The notes under the pieces are model-generated. The model had not been told where the DNA came from. It was given only the letters and a program-made list of their open reading frames with translations, and made no database searches. From the NCBI GenBank assembly GCA_029976075.1, contig JARKNW010000035.1, positions 124,001 through 188,000 of the forward strand: DNA of 64,000 nt. Direction: 5' to 3'. The number at the start of each line of letters is the position of its first letter. The first letter of the stretch is position 1. Shown one piece after another: positions 37,982 through 46,803 of the stretch. The stretch comes from Pleomorphomonas sp. GTDB taxonomy: Bacteria; Pseudomonadota; Alphaproteobacteria; Rhizobiales; Pleomorphomonadaceae. A program made the translations under genes and the position numbers.

Positions 37982-39304
37982 ATGCGCCTCAGCGCATTTC
38001 TGGCAGCAGCGGCGGCGCTGATCGGCGCGACTGGCGTTGCGATGCCCGCCGAAATGCTGACGATCGCCGCGGTCGATAACGCCGACATGCTGCGGATGCA
38101 GGAGCTCACCGACGATTTCGTCGCGCACAATCCCGACATCCACCTCAACTGGGTGATTCTGGAAGAAAGCGTGTTGCGCCAGAAGATCGCGACCGACATC
38201 GAGACCCGCGGTGGCCAGTTCGACGTCATTACCATCGGTAATTACGAAGTTCCCATCTGGGCGCGGCAGGGCCTGCTCAAGCCACTGGACAATCTGGGCA
38301 GCACCTTCGACGAGAAAGATATTCTACCCGCCATCCGGAAAGCCATTTCCTACGGCGGCAAGCTCTATGCCTCGCCATTCTACGGCGAGAGCGCCATGCT
38401 GATGTATCGCACCGACCTGATCGAGGCCGCTGGGTTGGAGATGCCACCGTCGCCAAACTGGACCTTCGTCTATGATGCGGCGAAGAAGCTGACGGACAAG
38501 GCGGCCGGGCACTACGGAATCTGTCTGCGTGGCAAAGCCGGCTGGGGCGAGAACATGGCGCTCCTCACCGCCGCCGCCAACTCCTTCGGCGCTCGATGGT
38601 TCGACTTTGCCTGGCACCCGGAGTTCGACACGCAGGAATGGCGGCGAACACTGGAATTTTACGTCGACTTGCTGCAGACGGCGGGACCGCCCGGAGCCGC
38701 CTTTTACGGTTATACCGAAAATCTCGACCTGTTCCGGTCCGGCAAGTGCGCCATGTGGATCGATTCCACCGTGGCCGCCTCCACGCTTAGCAATCCCAAA
38801 ACCTCGGATGTCGCCGGCCGCGTCGGCTTCGCGCCATTTCCAAGCTATGGCAGCCTGGGTAACCACGGCAACTGGCTCTGGACCTGGAACCTCGCCATTC
38901 CGGCCGGCACCACAAAAACCGAACCTGCCCAGCGCTTCATTGCCTGGGCGACGGATCGTGAGTATGCCGAGCTCGTCGCCGCCCACGAAGGCTGGGCCTA
39001 TGCCCCTCCGGGCACGCGCAAGTCGCTCTACAACAATCCGGGCTACCGGTCGGCAGCTCCCTTTTCGGGCAACACGCTGACTGCGATCAACACGGCCAAT
39101 CCCGATCAGCCGACGATCAAGCCGGCGCCTTACACAGGCAGCCAGTTCGTGGCGATCCCGGAGTTTCAACGCATCGGGAACGCCGTGGGCCAGATTTTTG
39201 CAGCCGCGGTTGTCGGTCAAATGAGCGTGGCGCAGGCACTTGCCTCGGCAAACGAGCTGACGCTCAGGGAGATGGCACGAGCCGGATACATCAAGTCGCA
39301 GTGA
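37982..39304 (+). CDS. ABC sugar/polyol substrate-binding protein (orphan)
   Basis: Periplasmic binding protein of 440 residues, similar to sorbitol/mannitol-type SmoE proteins. Signal peptide ending AMPAEM; motifs DVITIGNYEVPIWARQG, GKLYASPFYGESAMLMYRTDL and KCAMWIDSTVAASTL fit the family. Normally a binding protein precedes two permeases and an ATPase; here eutC lies upstream and hcp downstream, so it stands alone. A GGAGGAG leader precedes the ATG. Confidence 0.88.
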   Translation: MRLSAFLAAAAALIGATGVAMPAEMLTIAAVDNADMLRMQELTDDFVAHNPDIHLNWVILEESVLRQKIATDIETRGGQFDVITIGNYEVPIWARQGLLKPLDNLGSTFDEKDILPAIRKAISYGGKLYASPFYGESAMLMYRTDLIEAAGLEMPPSPNWTFVYDAAKKLTDKAAGHYGICLRGKAGWGENMALLTAAANSFGARWFDFAWHPEFDTQEWRRTLEFYVDLLQTAGPPGAAFYGYTENLDLFRSGKCAMWIDSTVAASTLSNPKTSDVAGRVGFAPFPSYGSLGNHGNWLWTWNLAIPAGTTKTEPAQRFIAWATDREYAELVAAHEGWAYAPPGTRKSLYNNPGYRSAAPFSGNTLTAINTANPDQPTIKPAPYTGSQFVAIPEFQRIGNAVGQIFAAAVVGQMSVAQALASANELTLREMARAGYIKSQ

Positions 39305-39318
39305 AACAGCTGCCAAAT

Positions 39319-39332
39319 TTGTCGCCGCACAA
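39319..39332. promoter_or_regulatory. TTG-N8-CAA site upstream of hcp (CRP/FNR-family-like)
   Basis: TTGT-N6-ACAA, a symmetric pair with the spacing of CRP/FNR-family sites (including NO-responsive Nnr/Dnr regulators), about 95 bp before hcp. hcp is usually controlled by such regulators. It is a short match and could be chance. Confidence 0.4.
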
Positions 39333-39426
39333 CGTCCGAGGTGCCTGCCTAGCCTAGGTTCCCCTCCATTCCCCGCCGGTCTGGCCGGCAAGAAGGGCTA
39401 GAAGCCCCCAGGATGGAGACGGACAG

Positions 39427-41010
39427 ATGTTTTGCTACCAGTGTGAACAGACTTCCCGTGGCACCGGCTGCGTAACGCGCGGCGTCTGCGGCAAGTCGCC
39501 GGAAGCCTCGGACCTGCAGGATGTGCTCCTCCATGCGGCCAAGCGCCTGGCGACCCGCTACGCCACGGCCCCTGCCGCCGAGCGGCCGGCAAGCCTCGCC
39601 CCGATGCTCGAGGACGCCCTGTTCGTCACCGTCACTAACGTGAACTTCGACACCGCTTCGATCCTTGGCAAGATTCGGGAAGTCGTTGCCGCCGCCGGCA
39701 GCACCGCCGGTGTGGCAACCGAAGCCCCGGAAGCCGCTCTGATCTCCTGGTCGCGCGCCTCTATGATCGACGCGCGCAAGGCGAGCCTCGGCGACGACAT
39801 CACCGGCCTGCAGGAACTGCTTCTCTACGGCCTCAAGGGCATGGCGGCCTATGCCCATCATGCTCGCCAGATGAACCGCACCGATCCGGTGGTCGATGCC
39901 TTCATGGTCGAAGCGCTGGCCAAGCTCGACGCTGGCGTTGCGACCGTCGATGAGCTGCTCGCCCTCAATCTCAAGTGCGGTGAAGTCACGGTCAATGTCC
40001 TGGCATTGCTCGACGCCGCCCATTGCGACACCTACGGCAAGCCGACGCCGACGCCGGTGCTGATGGGACACGTTCCCGGCAAGGCGATCCTCGTCTCCGG
40101 CCATGACATGGTAGACCTGAAGGCCCTGCTCGAGCAGACCGAGGGCAAGGGCATCAACATCTACACTCACGGTGAGATGCTGCCGGCCCATGGCTATCCG
40201 GAACTCAAGAAGTTCAAGCACCTGGTCGGCCACTTCGGTGGCGCCTGGATGTTGCAGCAGCGCGAGTTCCCGAAGTTCCCGGGCGCCATCCTGATGACGA
40301 CCAACTGCCTGATGCAGCCCTTCGAGGACTATGAAGGGCGTCTGTTCACCCGCAACCTCGTCGCCTGGCCCGGCATTGCCCACATCGAGGACCGTGACTT
40401 CACTCCGGTCATCGAGGCGGCACTGGCCGCCCCCGGCTTTACCGACAGCGTCAAGACTGGCGAGCATCTGGTCGGTTTCGGCCATGACGCCGTGCTGGGC
40501 GCGGCCGACAAGATCATCGGCGCCGTCAAGGCCGGTGAGATCAAGCACTTCGCCGTCATCGGCGGTTGCGACGGTTCGGAAGGCGAGCGCTCCTACTACA
40601 CCGACCTCGGTACCACCATTCCGAAGGACTGGGTGATCCTGACGCTCGGCTGCGGCAAGTATCGCCTGCTCGGCCATGACTACGGCACCGTTGCCGGCCT
40701 GCCGCGTCTCCTCGACATGGGCCAGTGCAACGACAGCTTCTCCGCCGTCAAGGTGGCGCTGGCGCTGGCCGATGCCTTCGGTTGCTCTGTCAATGACTTG
40801 CCGCTCTCCATCGTTCTCTCGTGGTTCGAGCAGAAGGCGGTCTGCGTGTTGCTCGCCCTCCTGCACCTCAACGTCAAGAACATCCGCATCGGACCGCGCC
40901 TGCCGGCCTTCCTGACGCCCGCCGTCCTGAAGGTTCTGGTCGATACCTTCGGCCTGAAGCCGGTTGGCGAGGTTGAAGCCGACCTCAAGGCGATGTCGAA
41001 CGCCGCCTGA
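39427..41010 (+). CDS. hcp: Hydroxylamine reductase (hybrid cluster protein)
   Basis: Cytoplasmic Fe-S protein that reduces hydroxylamine and, in vivo, NO, protecting cells under nitrosative stress without oxygen. The 527-residue protein starts with the class I cluster motif C3-x2-C6-x8-C15-x5-C21. Later cysteine blocks (THGEMLPAHGYPEL, TNCLM, GGCDG) build the hybrid cluster. No Hcr reductase gene is adjacent. A perfect hairpin follows. Its neighbour hydE marks this as an anaerobic-metabolism region. Confidence 0.95.
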   Translation: MFCYQCEQTSRGTGCVTRGVCGKSPEASDLQDVLLHAAKRLATRYATAPAAERPASLAPMLEDALFVTVTNVNFDTASILGKIREVVAAAGSTAGVATEAPEAALISWSRASMIDARKASLGDDITGLQELLLYGLKGMAAYAHHARQMNRTDPVVDAFMVEALAKLDAGVATVDELLALNLKCGEVTVNVLALLDAAHCDTYGKPTPTPVLMGHVPGKAILVSGHDMVDLKALLEQTEGKGINIYTHGEMLPAHGYPELKKFKHLVGHFGGAWMLQQREFPKFPGAILMTTNCLMQPFEDYEGRLFTRNLVAWPGIAHIEDRDFTPVIEAALAAPGFTDSVKTGEHLVGFGHDAVLGAADKIIGAVKAGEIKHFAVIGGCDGSEGERSYYTDLGTTIPKDWVILTLGCGKYRLLGHDYGTVAGLPRLLDMGQCNDSFSAVKVALALADAFGCSVNDLPLSIVLSWFEQKAVCVLLALLHLNVKNIRIGPRLPAFLTPAVLKVLVDTFGLKPVGEVEADLKAMSNAA

Positions 41011-41042
41011 CCGGACGCTGTCTGGCGAGGAGGGAATACGAA

Positions 41043-41068
41043 CCGGCCGGGCATCGCTGCCCGGCCGG
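41043..41068 (+). terminator. Hairpin after hcp
   Basis: A perfect 11-bp GC-rich stem (41043-41053 with 41058-41068), loop TCGC, 32 bases after the hcp stop; it also ends the small leftward reading frame beside it. Confidence 0.7.
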
Positions 41069-41097
41069 GGTTTCCACGAAGAGCCGTTTGCGCGTAA

Positions 41098-41232
41098 TCA
41101 GACGCCGACGGCGATGGCCTGGAGGCCAAACAAGACCGTCAGGAATGCCGCGGCAACAGCGATCCGCAGGCAGAAACCAGCAGATGGACACGTAAGTGCC
41201 CGACCCACTTCCTTGACCATGGTGACAATCAC
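41098..41232 (-). CDS. Candidate small membrane protein, 44 residues
   Basis: A reading frame too short for usual gene finders. It starts with GTG at 41232 after an AGGGAGG ribosome site five bases upstream; an in-frame ATG at 41220 is the alternative. The product has a basic N-terminal part with two cysteines and one clear TM helix (FCLRIAVAAAFLTVLFGLQA), ending AIAVGV. It is convergent with hcp across the hairpin. The ribosome site and single TM suggest a real small membrane protein; function unknown. Confidence 0.42.
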   Translation of the reverse strand: MIVTMVKEVGRALTCPSAGFCLRIAVAAAFLTVLFGLQAIAVGV

Positions 41233-41451
41233 GGCCGCCTCCCTGTTGCGTTCGCAGGTCACCTATGCACCATGAGATCCGGTTAGTTCCTCCCACGCCG
41301 GACCGCACGTGACTGAAAATTAGAATCAAATCCGGCTAAGAGTCACTCGAAACGTTTAGACTAAGTATTCGGAGGGATGACTGTCGCCTGTCGCCAAGGA
41401 GTTGTTCAGGCTATATCTTTCCCAACAGATGTAAGTTTTCCTGGAAAACCG

Positions 41452-42510
41452 ATGAGCACAGTGGCCGCCTCTCAGGAAGAAGTTCTCGCCGAAGGCATTT
41501 TCGATCGCGCGGCTGTGAAAGCCCTGTTCGAACTCCCGCGCGAGGTGCTGTTCGCTCGCGCCGATGCCGTGCGCAAAGACAACATGGGCGATGAGGTCTT
41601 CCTGCGCGGCATCGTGGAGTTTTCCAACCTCTGCGCCAATGACTGCCTCTATTGCGGCATTCGCAAGTCCAACCATGACGTACGCCGCTATCGGATCGAG
41701 GAGGATGAAATCCTCGAGGTGGCTCGTCGCATGGAGGGCTGGCAACAGACGACCATCGTTCTTCAATCGGGTGAGGTCGCAACCGAAAAAGAGGACGGGC
41801 GAATCGAGCGCATCATCAGGCGGATCAAGACCGAGACGCGCCTCGCAGTGACAATGAGCGCCGGCAACCGCCCGCGCGAGACCTACGGCCGCTGGAGAGA
41901 GGCCGGCATGGATCGCTATCTCCTGCGCTTCGAAACGTCGAATCCCGAGCTCTTCGCGTTCCTGCATCCCGACTGTGACCTCGATGAGCGCATTCGCTGC
42001 CTCAAGGATCTGCGCAGCCTCGGCGTGCAAGTGGGCTCGGGCTTCATGATCGGCGTGCCCGGCGAGACGCTGGACACCCTTGCCGACAACATTCTGCTTT
42101 GCCGCGATCTTGACCTCGACATGATCGGAATCGGACCGTTCATCGCCCACCCCGATACACCGCTTGCTGGCCAGCCGAATGCTTATGCCGGCGATAGCGA
42201 CATGTTCTTTGCCGCCGTCTCAGCGCTTCGCATCGTCAATCCCAAGGCACATATTCCGGCGACGACGGCGTTCGACGCCATCTTCCCGCATGCCGGTCGC
42301 GACCTCGTCCTGCAGCGCGGCGCCAACGTGTTCATGCCCAACGCCACGCCAGGACGCTTCCGCAAGAACTACATGCTCTATCCCGACAAGCCGTGCGTCG
42401 ATGAAGACGACCACCAGTGCTCAGGTTGCGCCGCCGCCCGCATCTGGTCGATCGGGAGAGTGATCGGCCAGGGGCCGGGACATTCGATCAAGACACGGCA
42501 AGCGGGATAG
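41452..42510 (+). CDS. hydE: [FeFe]-hydrogenase maturase HydE (radical SAM)
   Basis: Radical-SAM enzyme that helps build the organometallic precursor of the [FeFe]-hydrogenase H-cluster. The 352-residue protein has the CxxxCxxC motif (C61, C65, C68 in LCANDCLYCGIRKSN), VLQSGE, and the optional second-cluster motif C315-x7-C323-x2-C326 near the end. The ATG at 41452 gives the family N-terminus; an ATG at 41377 would have its ribosome site touching the codon. hydE stands apart from hydF and hydG, with a chemoreceptor and two small genes between. Confidence 0.94.
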   Translation: MSTVAASQEEVLAEGIFDRAAVKALFELPREVLFARADAVRKDNMGDEVFLRGIVEFSNLCANDCLYCGIRKSNHDVRRYRIEEDEILEVARRMEGWQQTTIVLQSGEVATEKEDGRIERIIRRIKTETRLAVTMSAGNRPRETYGRWREAGMDRYLLRFETSNPELFAFLHPDCDLDERIRCLKDLRSLGVQVGSGFMIGVPGETLDTLADNILLCRDLDLDMIGIGPFIAHPDTPLAGQPNAYAGDSDMFFAAVSALRIVNPKAHIPATTAFDAIFPHAGRDLVLQRGANVFMPNATPGRFRKNYMLYPDKPCVDEDDHQCSGCAAARIWSIGRVIGQGPGHSIKTRQAG

Positions 42511-42532
42511 AGTCCTACGCCACTTGCGCAAA

Positions 42533-44212
42533 TCAGGCGGCGAAATCCTTGACGAAGGCCTCGACCGTCGCCTGCAGATCAGCCGCCTTGGTGGATAGCG
42601 CCGACGATAGCGACGTCAGTTGCAATGCCGCCGATCCCGTCATCTCGGCAGCCTGTCCTACGCCTGAAATGTTGTAGGTCACCTGCTGCGTTCCAACCGC
42701 CGCCTGCTGGCAGTTGCGGGCGATTTCAGTCGTGGCGGCATCCTGCTGAACAACAGAGCCGGCAATCGACGAAGCAATTTCCTTCATCGAGCCGATGACC
42801 TTGACGATCGCCTCCATGCTTTCCACGGACTGACCGGTGGCCGACTGGATTTCCTCGACCTTGTGGCTGATATCCTCGGTTGCTTTTGCCGTCTGGTTGG
42901 CCAACTGCTTGACCTCGGCAGCAACCACGGCGAACCCCTTGCCGGCATCACCGGCACGAGCCGCCTCGATGGTCGCATTCAGCGCCAACAGATTGGTCTG
43001 ATCGGCGATTCCCTTGATGAGGTTGACGACGTCGCCGATGGCATCGGCCGCCGAGGCCAAGGTGGAAATGCGGCTACTCGAGACCTCGGCCTCCCGATAG
43101 GCAGAGTCTGCCACTTCGGCTGACTGCCCTACCTGACCGCTGATTTCTCGAACCGACATGGCCATCTCCTCGGATGATGCCGCTACGGTCTGAACATTGG
43201 TCGCCGCCTCTTCGGCGGCCGTCGCTACCGCCTGTGCCTGGCGGGAGGTCTCCTCGGCGGTGGCCGACAGGTTGTGCGCCGAACTGGCCATCTCTTCGGA
43301 TGCGCTCGAGAAGCTGCTGGCCAGATCATGCATGCTGACCACGAACTTGCTGGCAAGGGCCTCGCGACGGGCCAACCGTTCGTGTTCCTCCTGCTCTCGA
43401 GTGGCTTGCAAGGCACGCGCCTCCTCAGCCTCGCGTAGGTGTCCCCGCAGCGTTTCAAGGGACTTGGCGATAGCTCCCACCTCGTCGGTCCGATCGGTAT
43501 CGGGGACAGGCTCATCCAGATGCCCCTGCCCGAGTGATGCGACCACAAGCATGCTGCGGCGGATCGGGACGACAACCATTGACTTGACGAGGTAGACAGC
43601 CAGAACAACGACCAATACCAACGCGCTCACCATGCCGATCAAGGTGTTGCGCGATACCTGCATCGTGCTTGCCGAAGCGTCGGCGCTCTCCCGGTCCATG
43701 GCCTTGCCGATAGTGCCATTGACCGCGACCCCAGCCTTGATCACATCGACCAGAGCCGGTTCGCACCGGTCCTCCATTACGCGCGTCGCCTGATCCATGC
43801 CCTCGGTCAGAGCAGACATTGCGGCCGCACACCCGCCTGTCACCGCCGAATTCAGATGATCAGCCACTTGTTGCAGATCGGAGGCTGCCGTCGGCAACAA
43901 CGTCTTGGCATCGGCTATGTTCTGCTGAAAGCTGGCGAGCGCGTCCTTTTGCTCTTTCATGGCCAGATCGCGCCTCTCCGGCGTCTGGGCCATGATAGCG
44001 GCGCGCAGGGCAACCTCATATGCGGTGATGGCCCTGGCCCCGCGCGTAAACTTGATCACCCCCTGCACCGAATGGGTGATGAGCATCTGATAGGTATTGT
44101 CGATCGACAGGAGACGCAAACTGGAAAAGACCGAACCGCCTGCACTGACGCCCCCCAACAGAAGCAGCAGACTGACGACTTTCCAAATCAACGGCCAATT
44201 ACGAAACGACAT
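42533..44212 (-). CDS. Methyl-accepting chemotaxis protein, inside the hyd region
   Basis: Chemoreceptor of 559 residues with TM1 (about 9-31), a short four-helix-type periplasmic sensor with two cysteines (C128, C150), TM2 (about 190-210), HAMP, and the signalling tip [19 protein letters not shown]. The ATG at 44212 has GGAGCGGAAG upstream; the longer frame to 44281 is not used. It is convergent with hydE (22-bp gap). Its setting suggests sensing of anaerobic conditions, hydrogen or a related metabolite, but only by location. Confidence 0.9.
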   Translation of the reverse strand: MSFRNWPLIWKVVSLLLLLGGVSAGGSVFSSLRLLSIDNTYQMLITHSVQGVIKFTRGARAITAYEVALRAAIMAQTPERRDLAMKEQKDALASFQQNIADAKTLLPTAASDLQQVADHLNSAVTGGCAAAMSALTEGMDQATRVMEDRCEPALVDVIKAGVAVNGTIGKAMDRESADASASTMQVSRNTLIGMVSALVLVVVLAVYLVKSMVVVPIRRSMLVVASLGQGHLDEPVPDTDRTDEVGAIAKSLETLRGHLREAEEARALQATREQEEHERLARREALASKFVVSMHDLASSFSSASEEMASSAHNLSATAEETSRQAQAVATAAEEAATNVQTVAASSEEMAMSVREISGQVGQSAEVADSAYREAEVSSSRISTLASAADAIGDVVNLIKGIADQTNLLALNATIEAARAGDAGKGFAVVAAEVKQLANQTAKATEDISHKVEEIQSATGQSVESMEAIVKVIGSMKEIASSIAGSVVQQDAATTEIARNCQQAAVGTQQVTYNISGVGQAAEMTGSAALQLTSLSSALSTKAADLQATVEAFVKDFAA

Positions 44213-44533
44213 CTTCCGCTCCAACTCTGGGTGCCGCCCGCTCGTTTCCTTGAGGTACAGCACACGCGTGCGCTCTCGCAAAACTGCTACCCAGATATTG
44301 AAATGCGCTTAATATCCTAAGCAGATCATACAGGTGTTATTTCTTACAATATGGGGGCGGTTTGGCTTTTGATCCGCCGCTCGCGATCGACGAGACACGG
44401 ACATGTTGAGCACAAGCTTCAGAGAGAGGGGCGTCACCCGGTGAGCGCGGCAGAACGCCGACGATCGTTCCACATCGGAACCTTTCCTGCCTGTCGGCCG
44501 TTGTCCGGAGCATCAACTGACAGGAGTTCCGAA
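44213..44533. other. Divergent spacer between chemoreceptor and DUF1236 gene
   Basis: A 321-bp region. Its last part (from about 44477) is the leader of the glycine-zipper gene and resembles the leader of the second copy at 45068-45123. Nothing else was recognised. Confidence 0.5.
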
Positions 44534-44926
44534 ATGAACAAGATCCTTGCAGCTTCGCTCCTTGCTGGTGGTCTCGCGGTTGCTCCAGCCGCCTTCGCCC
44601 AGGAAGGCACCGTCTCGGGTGCGGCAGGCGGTGCAGTAACCGGTGCCGTCGTGGGTGGCCCAGTCGGTGCCGTCGTAGGCGGCGTTGCCGGCGCCGCGGT
44701 TGGCACCGTGCTCGATCCCCCGCCACCGGAGGTTCGTACGGTCGTGGTCCAGCAGACCACACCATCAGTGGTCTACCAGCAACCGGTAGTCGTCGGGCAG
44801 CCACTACCAACGACCGTTGTGCTCTATCCGGTGCCCGGCTACGACAATTATTACTATACCGTAGTCAACAACGAGCGGGTCATCGTCGATCCGCAGAGTC
44901 GGACAGTGTTACAGGTCGTCAACTAA
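44534..44926 (+). CDS. Glycine-zipper/DUF1236 secreted protein
   Basis: A 130-residue exported protein. Signal peptide (residues 1-20, ending AAFAQ), then a glycine-zipper helix (GAAGGAVTGAVVGGPVGAVV, residues 27-46), a Pro/Val/Gln-rich linker, and a C-terminal DUF1236 module (YYYTVVNNERVIVDPQSRTV). Glycine zippers often insert in membranes; DUF1236 has no known function. The ATG at 44534 has GGAG upstream. The next gene is a shortened copy. Confidence 0.83.
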   Translation: MNKILAASLLAGGLAVAPAAFAQEGTVSGAAGGAVTGAVVGGPVGAVVGGVAGAAVGTVLDPPPPEVRTVVVQQTTPSVVYQQPVVVGQPLPTTVVLYPVPGYDNYYYTVVNNERVIVDPQSRTVLQVVN

Positions 44927-44952
44927 TCCAGTCACCAACTGATGACTGAAAG

Positions 44953-44976
44953 GCGGGGCTCCTGTCCCGCTTTTTC
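44953..44976 (+). terminator. Terminator of the DUF1236 gene
   Basis: Stem GCGGGG (44953-44958) with TCCCGC (44965-44970), then TTTTT. Its downstream sequence TTTTTCATTGGGC is repeated exactly after the second copy. Confidence 0.85.
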
Positions 44977-45123
44977 ATTGGGCTACGCTCACATGCCCTA
45001 GGGAAATACGCGCAACGACCCGCCCGCTGGGGACTGGCGGCTACCATAGCTTGCCGACACCCAGATGCGGAACTTTTCCATCGGCTACCCGTTATCAGGG
45101 CATCAACCGAAGGAAAGCCCAAG

Positions 45124-45405
45124 ATGAAAAAGATCCTCGCAGCGTCGCTGCTCGTAGGCAGCCTTGCAATCACTCCGGCGGCTTTGGCGCAGAATGGCAC
45201 GGCCGTCGGTGCAGCTGGCGGCGCCGTCACAGGTGCGGTGGTAGGTGGTCCGGTGGGAGCCGTCGTAGGTGGAATCGCCGGCGCCGCCGTCGGTACCGTA
45301 GTCGACGAAACACCCCATCGGAAACCCGCGCCTTCCGCCAAACGGCACCATCGATGCCCTCCGGGCACCGAATGGTCGTCGGCCAAGCATTGCGTAACGC
45401 GGTAG
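45124..45405 (+). CDS. Glycine-zipper secreted protein, second copy with different tail
   Basis: A 93-residue exported protein. The signal peptide and glycine-zipper are nearly identical in sequence to the gene before it (MKKILAASLL, GAAGGAVTGAVVGGPVGAVV), but DUF1236 is missing; the tail is basic and ends RCPPGTEWSSAKHCVTR with two cysteines. Leader and terminator are also copied, so a whole transcription unit was duplicated. Downstream, at about 45450-45485, weak DUF1236-like remains are visible out of frame. Confidence 0.75.
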   Translation: MKKILAASLLVGSLAITPAALAQNGTAVGAAGGAVTGAVVGGPVGAVVGGIAGAAVGTVVDETPHRKPAPSAKRHHRCPPGTEWSSAKHCVTR

Positions 45406-45528
45406 CGTTCTGACGATGCCGGACACAGCAAAGCCTGCTACATAGGCTTGAACAACGAGCGGCGTTCCGTCGGCCAGCAGAGAGGCGCGGTGCCAGTTCG
45501 TCTATCGCCGATCTGGAGGCGTCTGAAA

Positions 45529-45557
45529 GCGGGGCCAGCTAGCGCGCCCCGCTTTTT
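45529..45557. terminator. Terminator between the second glycine-zipper gene and hydF
   Basis: Stem GCGGGGC (45529-45535) with GCCCCGC (45546-45552) then TTTTT. The T-run touches the hydF stop codon, so the structure may serve both convergent genes. Confidence 0.8.
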
Positions 45558-46789
45558 CATTGGGCGGCATTGGCTCTTTCAAAGGCGATGCGCGCCGAGG
45601 GGAATGGGCCAAGCGAGCGATGCAGAACACCCTGCACGCGGCTGATGGCAACGCCATAATTGGTAATCGGCACACCTTGCCGCTCGGCCTGGCGGATCCT
45701 CAGCAGCGCCTGCTTGCGGTTGACTGTGCAGGCACCACACTGCACGACGAGAGCGTAAGGGCTCAGGTCGTCGGGAAAGGCCCTCCCCGCCATGGTTTCG
45801 AACTCGATGTCACCGCCGGCGTATTGCCGGAACCACCTGGGAATCTTTACTCGTCCGATATCATCGGCCATGGAGTGATGGGTGCAGGCCTCGGCGATCA
45901 GCACGCGATCGCCCGGCTTGAGCTGATCGATCCGCGCGGCGCCTTCGGCCAGACGCACGAGATCTCCCTTGAAACGGGCCATCAGGATTGAGAAGGTGGT
46001 CAGCGGTATGTCATCCGGCGTATCGGCCGCCGCCTTCAGTACAATCTGACTGTCACAGACCACGAGATCCGGCTTCCTGCCAAGCGACCTCAGCGTCGAG
46101 GCCAGTTCGCGCTCCTTGACGACGGTACAGCTCGCGTCGGCGTCGAGAATGTCGCGGATCGCCATCACCTGCGGCAGGATCAATCGTCCCTTGGGCGCGG
46201 AAAGATCGATCGGGACGACGAGCACCACGTGGCCACCAGCCGGCACGAGATCGGCGAGCAGATGCGGCACCTCGAAGGAGCTTTCCGGCGCCGCCTCCAG
46301 GATCACCTCACGCACGCGGGAGGCGTCGGCTTTCGAAGCCGTGGAAATGGAGGCGAATGGAATGTCGCGCGCCTTGACCACCGCCAGGGCCTCGGACGGT
46401 GGCGCCCCAAGATCAGCCTTGGTGAAGACGACGCAATAGGGCGTTTCGCGTTCGGCGAGCGCATCCATCAGCTTGGTTTCGTCGCCACCAATCGGGCCGT
46501 CGGTGACGATGATGCCGAGATCCGTGTGGTCGAGGGCCTTGAGCGTCTTTTCGACGCGCATTTCGCCGAGATCGCCGACGTCATCGATGCCTGCGGTGTC
46601 GACGAACAGCACCGGGCCGATGGGCAACAGCTCCATCGCCTTCTCGACCGGATCTGTGGTGGTGCCGGCAACGTCAGAAACGATCGAGACTTCCTGGCCG
46701 ATGAGCTGGTTGACCAGCGATGACTTGCCGACGTTGCGCCGACCGTAGACGCCGATGTGGAGGCGAAGACCCTTTGGCGTAGCGAGCAT
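45557..46789 (-). CDS. hydF: [FeFe]-hydrogenase maturation GTPase HydF
   Basis: Scaffold GTPase on which the two-iron subcluster of the H-cluster is assembled before transfer to HydA. The 410-residue protein has a G-domain (Walker A GRRNVGKSS, 16-24; FVDTAGIDD; FTKAD), a dimerisation domain, and the C-terminal Fe-S motif C302-T-H304-x46-C351-G-A-C354, exactly the family pattern. It is last in the operon hydG-aspA-hydF, 14 bases after aspA. Confidence 0.95.
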   Translation of the reverse strand: MLATPKGLRLHIGVYGRRNVGKSSLVNQLIGQEVSIVSDVAGTTTDPVEKAMELLPIGPVLFVDTAGIDDVGDLGEMRVEKTLKALDHTDLGIIVTDGPIGGDETKLMDALAERETPYCVVFTKADLGAPPSEALAVVKARDIPFASISTASKADASRVREVILEAAPESSFEVPHLLADLVPAGGHVVLVVPIDLSAPKGRLILPQVMAIRDILDADASCTVVKERELASTLRSLGRKPDLVVCDSQIVLKAAADTPDDIPLTTFSILMARFKGDLVRLAEGAARIDQLKPGDRVLIAEACTHHSMADDIGRVKIPRWFRQYAGGDIEFETMAGRAFPDDLSPYALVVQCGACTVNRKQALLRIRQAERQGVPITNYGVAISRVQGVLHRSLGPFPSARIAFERANAAQ

Positions 46790-46803
46790 GGTCTGGTCCT
46801 TGT

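Noticed and set aside
39349..40866. A 505-residue leftward frame opposite hcp
   Set aside because: Shadow of hcp; no recognisable domain.
41233..41451. Search for an FNR-like site before hydE
   Set aside because: No TTGA-N6-TCAA or close variant at proper spacing; TTGACCATGGTGACAA has the wrong spacing (N10 between TTG and CAA).
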